A model generated the notes under the pieces. It had not been told where the DNA came from, searched no databases, and saw only the letters and a list, made by a program, of their open reading frames with translations. The translations under genes and the position numbers were made by a program. A stretch of 64,000 nucleotides of DNA, from contig NC_062241.1 in assembly GCF_905475465.1 (NCBI RefSeq), forward strand, positions 6,510,001 to 6,574,000. Reading direction: 5' to 3'. Numbering within the stretch: position 1 is the stretch's first letter; each line of letters begins with the position of its first letter. Source of the stretch: Pieris napi. Lineage: Eukaryota > Arthropoda > Insecta > Lepidoptera > Pieridae. This document shows, one piece after another, positions 56,506 through 64,000 of the stretch.

Positions 56506-57666
56506 TAATACAATATTAATAACCTAAAATACTAACATATTCCTACTCTCCCGTGCTGATATTTTCTAATGTACGCAAACAAAGTGAGAAACTGATGCTA
56601 AAGTTATCATTGCAATATTCAGGCGTTTACTTCTTATATTTGTGTCAATTGTTATCTAACATTGCGTCAGTAGAAGTATGTAATTTAATAGTCAGCTTTT
56701 CAAAGAAATTACGCTTAGATTTATCTCGAAAATTAGTTCAATTAGGTTCGCACCCCATACTTTAACAAACGCCGTAACCGAAGTTTGTTAATATAGATTA
56801 TATCTAAGTTTTTGAATTTCGTCATCGCTTACGAAATTGCTTACTGTAATTACAATTGTTACTTTACGTTCGATTTATCTAAAATCTGAATTATATGTAA
56901 TTTCGTATGCCTGTCTAGTGATATTGCACAGTCATTAGGGTGATGTGGGTGGGTGCGTAGGCGCAGGCAGATGCACTACGTAAATAACGCCGGTTGCATC
57001 GTGAGCTTTGAATTAATAGTTACGGTATCTCTCATTATTTATTATCTTGTTAGTGGTCTATGGGCTTTGGGAATTCATTTGTTTGTATATTGGTTATAGT
57101 ACTTAAAAGGGATTTCTTAATATTTTGAAATAGATAAACCGTTATGTATAAACTATAAGTATATGTATAACCGTTAAGCCGTGAGCGGTTTATTCTATTG
57201 ACTTTGTGTATGTTACCGGTAAAACCGGTGAATTTTACACATTTTTATGTTTCTATTAAAAGTGTGTTCAGCTCCTCATGTCCTAGGTCGTAATATTGGT
57301 AACAGAAAAAACTAATTAAGGGTCGAAAGGTTGCCTATTAAAATGTTTTGTAATAGCGAAAACGTGCCAAGCATTTGTCTTTGCAATTGTTTTTTTAATG
57401 GACAGTGACGGTAAAATATTATTTCAACATTTAAATATTTATAACTAATTTGTTTTTATTTCAATTATATAAACTTATATATAACTGAAACAGGTCACAA
57501 ACTATTATCTAGATAACTTTAATATTGCGTCAGTATTCACAAAAATAATTAATTAATGTCTATATAATATTTGGTTATCCTGAATTTTCGAGTAGATCAT
57601 TTTTAACCAGTCTTGACGTCACTCCTAAATATCATTGGCAGGTACCCAAAGTCGGAACCTTGTAAT
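56506..57666. other. Non-coding, nothing recognised
   Basis: No exon supported. The 70-codon frame at 56553-56765 lacks any known motif. Confidence 0.4.
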
Positions 57667-57800
57667 GGGATGAAGTGGGTTTATTTATTTATTTATTTAA
57701 TTATAAGTAATCTTACAGCTAACATACATAATATTACAAAACAAACACTTATACAGTACAAAAAGCCAAAACAGAAAGCAGAAACAGAGAACAGTTCAAT
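57667..57800 (-). mobile_element. Possible LINE 3' end with AAAT tail
   Basis: On the minus strand CTGTAAGATTACTTATAATT leads into AAATAAATAAATAAAT (the plus-strand TTTA repeat at 57680-57700), the layout of a non-LTR element tail. Upstream is AT-rich 3' UTR-like sequence. No coding is seen. Confidence 0.35.
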
Positions 57801-58758
57801 GGTTCTTTTTTGTCTATTATTGACTGTGTCAGCGTGGAAGTTAACACCTCATGTATTACTAATATAATTTGAAATTATTTGTTTCTAACACTAAAATCGA
57901 TAAATTACTATATTGTGTGTGACTAAATCTATATACACAAAAACACGACCTTTAATGTCTCCATCATTCTATTCAAACATCTAAAAGCTTCAACTGTTTA
58001 TATCGAATTTCCTTACAAATTTTCCATTGAATACATTTGCTATTCATAATTTTCTAGTATGTTTTTCTTGGTTCTACTAACCCAAGCGATTTCACACACC
58101 TGATATATTTATACCGTACGCATCGGCTATCCGCAATACGGAAATGCGCGCACCGGGAAGCAAACCGTAATTGTAACTCGATACAAATGAACTGATAATC
58201 TTCAGGAAGGATAGACTTTTTAATCTTAATCGAAACTAAATGATCTATTGTCAGTTGTAATTAGTGTCGCGTGAGCGTATAATCTATATCTACGTTGCGA
58301 AATCTCTCATATTCTCATATTGTCCTGGTACTTTAAGACCTAATTACCAAGCTTACTGGGCACAATGTACCCCAGTAAATTCAACAATTAAACATAAAGT
58401 TTACTAGTAGATAATGCTCGCGTTTGCTCTCGCGTGATACCTTTTTAATCTTAAAAAATCCGAAAATCGAGGTTTACAGTTCAAGATAAGAAAAACAAAT
58501 ACGCATTTCGATGCGTAATTGTTTTTCTTCCCATGATAATGTATTCAATCATTGAGGTGAATTAGTTTCAATTACATAGATTGTATAACTATTCACAATA
58601 AAAAGTAATCAATATATTTCATTATGATTAGACAAATCAGACGACAAACATTGTTATCAGTTTGACATTTTTTAAATTGCTTTTGCGTAAATTCGGTTCA
58701 CTGAATTTACAGCCGCTATAAACAAATTATTAATTTTGCGTTGTATAGGAAATTATAT
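57801..58758. other. Non-coding, nothing recognised
   Basis: No supported exon or repeat. Confidence 0.4.
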
Positions 58759-58997
58759 GACATGAGCAGTGTTGGCCTAGTGGCTTCAGCTACGACTCTG
58801 AGGTCGTAGGTTCGATCCCCGAATGTGCATCCATGGACTTTCTTTCTATGTGCACATATAACATTCGCTCGAACGGTGAAGGAAAACATCGGCTGATTAC
58901 CTACTTGCCTATTAGATTGACAAATCAAGAAACAGATACATAAATCTGAGGCGCAGAGGTTGTAGCGCCACTGATTTATTTATTTAATTTTATAGGA
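58759..58997 (+). mobile_element. tRNA-derived SINE (type A), with duplication
   Basis: GAAATTATAT flanks it on both sides (58749-58758 and 58998-59007). The head GCAGTGTTGGCCTAGTGGCT holds an A box and GTAGGTTCGATCCCC a B box (58809-58820). The body has CATGGACTTTCTTTCTATGT, GCTCGAACGGTGAAGGAAAA and CTACTTGCCTATTAGATTGA, and the 3' end GGTTGTAGCGCCACTGATTT leads into a TTTA-repeat tail. It is the clearest copy for defining the family here. Confidence 0.85.
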
Positions 58998-59855
58998 GAA
59001 ATTATATACCGAGTACATTGATGTCAGTAGGAAGTGAGATATAAAGCATAATATCCATTAGCCGGATATGGTAACGGTTTTCATAGTTTTCCATACCCGA
59101 AATATAACGTACATGCAGTATGCCATTAAAAAACGATTACCGCTTATTGTATATACTAAACTCATGGTAAACCCGTACACATTGCACGCAGCTTTCGCTT
59201 TTCTCAGAGATTTTGGGGAGCGATGCTTCGTGCATAATAATTATGAGAAACTGCTGAGCTTTATGATGTAGGCTTTTGTTGTTTTGTACCTTTACCCACA
59301 CATTTAAGACAAAAATGTTACAGTTAAACGTTTGGAATAGCTAAAAGATATTAAGATCTCATTGCATTCGTATTCTAAAATCGTGGACGCATAAAAATCA
59401 AACGGGTTTTTACCACACACAAAAAGTGATAGCGGTTGCCACTTTTTCAAAAGCTTTGTGTTGAAGCGTGCCCAAAATTGATGAACAGATGTGTCGAAAA
59501 AGATAAATGTCCCTAATTGCGAGGTTTACGAAGCCGTAGGGCCGAGAGAAAGTCTTCAGAACTCATTGTAAGCCCTGATCCAGATTCGTCTCAAACGTCA
59601 ATCTTTTGTATTGAGATTGTTTTACTCTTATTGGTAGAAAGTGGTTGGAAATGTCAATGTCAAATTGGTTTATTAATCTAGTCATAGACACGTTCTCTTA
59701 TAAAACAGAAGCCAAGCTTTTGTTTTATAAGAGATTATAGGTCATTCAGAAATGCCTGGATCTGAGAAGAGTCAGAATTTCAGATACTATTTATGTCTAT
59801 TTTTACAGTCTCACAGTTGTCTTTAATAATTCGTTTTTAATAAATCCTTAATTTA
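58998..59855. other. Non-coding, nothing recognised
   Basis: The 67-codon frame at 59068-59271 has no motif or splice context. Confidence 0.4.
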
Positions 59856-60233
59856 TCTTAATATATATATAAATTACGTGTCACGTTGTTTGTCCGCTAT
59901 GGACTCCTAAACTACCGAACCGATATCAATCAAATTTTCACACCTTGTGTAGTTTGATCCAACTTACAAGATAGGATAGCTAACATCTCAATTTATACCC
60001 GCAATATTATTTTATTGCAAAATATTTGTTTATTATTTGATAGTCACAATTCTAACAGATGGCGCTGTATTGAAAGTAAGCTGTTAAGCTACAATTTAAT
60101 GGCATAGCAACCAAAAAGGATGGTGGTCCCCATGACTGGTGTTCTCCTACCGTTTCCCTTGATAAGTTTACCACTATGTAATATTGAACCTTATAAAACC
60201 TTAGCCACAGCAACGCTTGGCCGAATCTGCTAG
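59856..60233 (+). mobile_element. Helitron, complete ends
   Basis: A|TCTTAATATATATATAAATT begins and CGCTTGGCCGAATCTGCTAG|T ends the element. Shared blocks with 52087: ATTACGTGTCACGTTGTTTG, TTATTTTATTGCAAAATATT, CTAACAGATGGCGCTGTA and TTCTCCTACCGTTTCCCTTG. Non-autonomous; no coding frame. Confidence 0.8.
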
Positions 60234-60589
60234 TAATAATATATATATCAGCTGATTAAATCATTCTCGAACACACCAGCATTTCATAAACATTGATCCA
60301 GCCGGAGGAAGGGTTTAATTACAAACACCCACATTAAAGATTTATATATATAAAGATAAATGGTGTCATAATCTAATAAGCAATATCTTTTAATATACAT
60401 AGTACTATACGCACGCATACTAAAGGTTCTACACGATGTTTGTTTCATTAGATTTAACATTAAGACTACGTATTCTTAAAAAATATTTTCATTTATAACT
60501 GAGGTATATACCTACTGTTTTAAACATGCATTATGTACCACTGAACAACTGGTCATCCACCCTACAGGGGCTCTCAAGTCTAGCGTAGA
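60234..60589. other. Non-coding, nothing recognised
   Basis: AT-rich spacer between two elements. Confidence 0.4.
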
Positions 60590-60751
60590 GGCCGATTTTC
60601 ATTATCTTAGTGTTTAGGAGAGTGCTTTAGTACAACTTGAAAGGCAAGTTCTTTAGCGTAGCGTTTACTAAAGCAAGTAGCGTTTACATGTTTCAACTAA
60701 AGTACTATCCTAAAGCACTCTCCTAAACACTAATGATAATGTAAATCGGCC
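60590..60751. mobile_element. 162-bp MITE with long TIRs
   Basis: GGCCGATTTTCATTATC, TTAGTGTTTAGGAGAGTGCT and TTAGTAC on the left are matched in inverted form by GTACTATCCTAAAGCACTCT, CCTAAACACTAATGATAATG and TAAATCGGCC on the right, about 45 bp of inverted repeat around a short centre. No unambiguous target duplication is seen. As single-stranded DNA or RNA it would form one long hairpin. Confidence 0.75.
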
Positions 60752-62530
60752 ATTAGATCAATTTTGTCACAACCATATTTTGTTACGAATAAAGTTTATG
60801 ATTATTAATTGCATTAAGCAATTTATCGAGTTCACAGATAAACAAATCTACATTAGAAACAAGCTGCTATACTATTTGACCATTAGAACGTTTCATTAAA
60901 AAATTAAAAATAAACTCAACAATAAATTCATCAGATTAATCTTTTCTTGTAGATATATCGATTAACTATTAGTACCAGTATTGTTGTCGCCGCATTCCAA
61001 AAGATTATGCTGTTATTTCCTATACATCAGATATATAAGTGGAGAAAGCGAGCATCGATTGTCTGACGGCGTTTTTCTTTGTTCCATATTGTCATTATTT
61101 CCTTAGAATTTTGTTTATGTAATGTATTGTCGTAATACTTCCTTATTGATGTTATAGTTACATTTATTTATATGTGAAACGCCATATCTCACTAGCTCAT
61201 CATTAATAATTCGTAATGGATGTAACAGGATAAAACGCAGACTGAAAAATACGGATATTTAATATTGTAGACAAAGCAGTCATTGTACTGCATATTATAT
61301 TGATATAATATTTGTAGTATATTTGTGTCACATTTCTCCTTTCTTTATGCTAATTCTATTAGAATAAAAAGTCCGCTTATAGTTGTAGGTATATAGAAGG
61401 GGTGTTTGTCATGCTCATTCCAGTCACTTAAAAAAAATTATATGGGAGCCCAGGCTTTCTGGAAAATGACCATAAATACATACGCGACCCGTAAATTTAG
61501 GCAAAATTTCCTCTTTAATTCGCACGTCATGTATCCATCACTTACAACTCACTCACACACACAATTTAGAAACTTAGTAGATTTTGTAGCTATGTAAAAA
61601 CGTTAGAAGGCTATTTAGATCACTTGACTAAATAAGCAAAAAATTCGATACAGTAACAAATCCATTTAGTGGCAAATGTTCTTGTTAACGAAATTAGTTC
61701 CGATTGCAAATCTCGTTACGGAAGTCAAGTAGATGTTACGACAGCGCTTTGTTTATTGCAATTAATTCGCTTTTGTTATTTTATTTACGCGCTTTAGAAA
61801 GCTATTTCTATGATGTTCTATACGAAATTATAATTTTTAATTTATTTATTTTTCCAGACGTAAATAAAGTGATTTCAAACTTTGATTTGACAGATGACAT
61901 AGGTATACCAATAAGTTCACTTACTGGTGCTTTTAAAAGAGTGTTATAAATTCAAAGATCTGCAACGCACTCGCTTTCGACATTGTCTACAAGCGACATC
62001 ACTGACATCGGTTAAGTCTTCTGCGCCTTATTAAAAATACTTATACGTATTTAGTACAATTTAGTACAGAGAATATTATGTAAACGACAAAGGTATAAAA
62101 TGTGTATACGAAAACGTACTAACGAAATTCGTGACGATCGGGACGTCAGGTTTGATATGCGATATGATCGATTGGAGATCTCTTTAGATACCGAATTGAG
62201 GGCAAACTCAAAGGAACGGCATTACAGAACTGAATATTGCAAAACCACTTATTAGTAATATTGGAAAACTCACGCAAGTCTAAAAGGGCAATTATTACAC
62301 TGAAGATGGATTGCTCTCATTTGTTAACTGTTGATCTTTTGGCTGACAAGTTAGTCATGTTTCTTATATGTGTTAGTTATAAATATTTAATGTATTAGGT
62401 AACTTCAATATTTTAATTAAATTATAGGTTAAACTAACAATTTGCACACTTAATATTGTTTACGTGAACAATACTACATATAAAGGTATCAAGCTTTTGT
62501 TTTCGTACAATTGCAACTAAGCTTGTCAAA
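60752..62530. other. Non-coding, nothing recognised
   Basis: No supported exon; frames at 61406-61597 and 61704-61949 have random composition. Confidence 0.4.
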
Positions 62531-62821
62531 CTAGTTTGAAATAACGGAAAAAAGGCAACTAAACAAAATAATTATCTTTTCATTTAACGTTCGGAGACTA
62601 TTCCCGTCGTAAAGTGTATCCTTCGATAAGGCATGTGTGCGAGAAATATTGTCATCTCTTTCATCCGTTGTATAGTTTTGTACGGTGAGGGAGATGGAGA
62701 GGTAGGGCGCCTCGTGGCCGTTGGTATTCGACACGACGCGAACAGTTTGCAAGTCGCCGGCTCCGCGCATGGCTAGCTTGAGCAGACAGTCCGTTACGCT
62801 CAACTTATTAATTTTTAACAA
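62531..62821 (-). CDS. Candidate coding exon, unknown protein
   Basis: On the minus strand a 96-codon frame opens at 62821. The first half is GC-richer than anything within several kb and reads KLSVTDCLLKLAMRGAGDLQ, then TVRVVSNTNGHEAPYLSISL, then TVQNYTTDERDDNISRTHAL. The second half drifts to AT-rich sequence and is less convincing. A possible donor lies at ACC|GTACAA near 62684, and an internal ATG at 62768-62770 starts the GC-rich part. It could be a first exon with 5' UTR, an isolated retrocopy fragment or chance. No family is recognised. Confidence 0.3.
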   Translation of the reverse strand: MLKINKLSVTDCLLKLAMRGAGDLQTVRVVSNTNGHEAPYLSISLTVQNYTTDERDDNISRTHALSKDTLYDGNSLRTLNEKIIILFSCLFSVISN

Positions 62822-64000
62822 ATTTTATTTACATCTAATAAATAAACAGTGCCTTAACGTGTGATTTAGCATGAAATGAACCGATGAATAGTGAATGTGT
62901 TTTGATATCTTAGAGTGTTGTGTCTTTTTGGTATAAATTGCAATTAACTTCTTTTTGTGCTTTGGGTTTACTTCTGGTGCACGTTTTGGCACGAGTCTTT
63001 AATAATAATAGTGCACCAAACCAGTTTGCCCGTGAGGTTTGGTTCCTGAGATACATGCGGGCTGTCTACAAATGCCTTTCAATATTCCCTATAGTTTCAG
63101 TCAACACATTTGCTAACCATATGATGCAAAGCGAACACTTGCTAAATTTCTTTTGTTATCATTGTTATCGTGAAATTTTATCGCTCCATTTATGGCTTTT
63201 GTTACTGCACTGAAGCATATATTTTTTTACCTTGACCATTTATCAATTCAGTCTGAGCCTTTCGATTTCGAGGTCAGACGAGTCCTTTGACCATTTAGAG
63301 ATTACTTGTTTTATGACAACTATTACTTCGCATAGCGTAACCGCTATTCATTCAATTGTATAAACTTTTAGTGTTTGTTAAAATCATGCTACATTTTATG
63401 CTAACACCTATACAATTTTATATCTAACAAAACTCAATATAATATTCAATCAAAGTGTGAAATGACTAATTCAATACGCCGACTGAAAAATGATAAGCAC
63501 AGACATCTGTTCTAATTCAATAACATAAATTTGATTATAAAACGACGCCTCATGATATATCGGTCTACCGTCTATGTGAGGTCTTATCTATTGCAGTTAT
63601 ATCGACGTAAATAAATCCGATGATAGCCTGTTGCATTACATTAATCCGGTCTTAGTCGCTCACATTTTATTCACCACTTGTTGCGCATGGCTAAATTCAG
63701 CAAACGTGATTTCATTTATCAGTTTTTGCTGAGCATTCCCTGAATCTCGCTGTTAGATTGCCCAATTCAATTGAGTAGTTTTTACATAAATCTTTTTCTT
63801 TATACTTAAGATTTGTGACTCACCGCAAGTAATACATTCTGGTGTGAATTTGATAATGGCAACACTCCAAAAAACGCAATGATTTCAATCGTGGTTTTCT
63901 ATATAAAATTTAATCAATAGTAGTATTGCTTGAATAATGAAATTAAAAGCAAACAGATAATAATGAACTCAAGTGTGTGGCGTAAGTCTGCTGGATGAAT
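62822..64000. other. Non-coding, nothing recognised
   Basis: The 97-codon frame at 62920-63213 is rich in Leu, Phe and Cys with no splice support. No repeat border is seen. Confidence 0.4.

Noticed and set aside
58716..58928. 70-codon minus-strand frame
   Set aside because: Antisense of the SINE at 58759-58997.

Overview
The window is AT-rich, intron-dominated nuclear DNA from an insect, almost certainly a lepidopteran (butterfly or moth). It has no operons, no long ORFs and only short exons with GT/AG borders. It carries repeats familiar from Lepidoptera: tRNA-headed SINEs with a TGGCCTAGTGGCTTCAG head, LINE 3' ends of the type TTCTTCTCTTCCGTTCTACG, and Helitrons flanked by A and T and ending in CTAG. 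The family assignments come from memory of such repeats, not from a search.

One protein-coding gene is well supported. Six consecutive plus-strand exons (30332-30449, 31901-32039, 32890-33093, 34180-34278, 35297-35399, 37032-37162) join in compatible phases into about 264 residues of one open frame. The peptide has spectrin-repeat character (FTELCQWL, LNVKWESL, LRCLRRWL) and most resembles the nesprin / Klarsicht / AKAP6-like group of cytoskeletal and nuclear-envelope scaffold proteins. Neither end of the gene was found. A possible further 5' exon lies at 29709-29759, and no exon could be found in the 26.8 kb after the last one, so the window seems to sit mostly in large introns. Weaker coding candidates, all on the minus strand, are a decayed frame at 11580-11804, a small ORF with a poly(A) signal at 49493-49615, and a GC-rich frame at 62531-62821.

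Transposable elements dominate the rest. From left to right: a LINE end at 0.9 kb; a 1.6 kb TIR element at 8.5-10.1 kb with a mirrored array of CGAGCGCGTCAGATT-like motifs and a twin-hairpin module; a Helitron, SINE and small MITE at 12.6-15.2 kb; a hAT-like element with an 8-bp target duplication at 19.1 kb, followed 54 bp later by a 2.1 kb PIF/Harbinger-like element with a decayed two-exon Myb/SANT-like gene and an AT-rich palindrome/tandem repeat; a TIR element beginning GGGGGCGTCC at 22.4 kb (second copy at 51.3 kb); a LINE end and a SINE with a 14-bp target duplication at 25 kb; an internally deleted TIR element at 26.8 kb that keeps a tiny ORF and a poly(A) signal; and a second SINE type at 28.3 kb. 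The gene's introns and flank (30-38 kb) hold at least four Helitrons, two LINE pieces and two copies of an unclassified repeat family. The right half has more Helitrons (47.4, 52.1, 56.2, 59.9 kb), SINEs (54.7, 58.8 kb), LINE relics (44.0, 55.6, 57.7 kb) and a 162-bp MITE at 60.6 kb.

The most unusual observation is that two DNA-transposon families with unrelated terminal inverted repeats share an internal module: a conserved core of about 40 bp next to two short hairpins. The larger of the two also has a mirrored array of likely protein-binding motifs.
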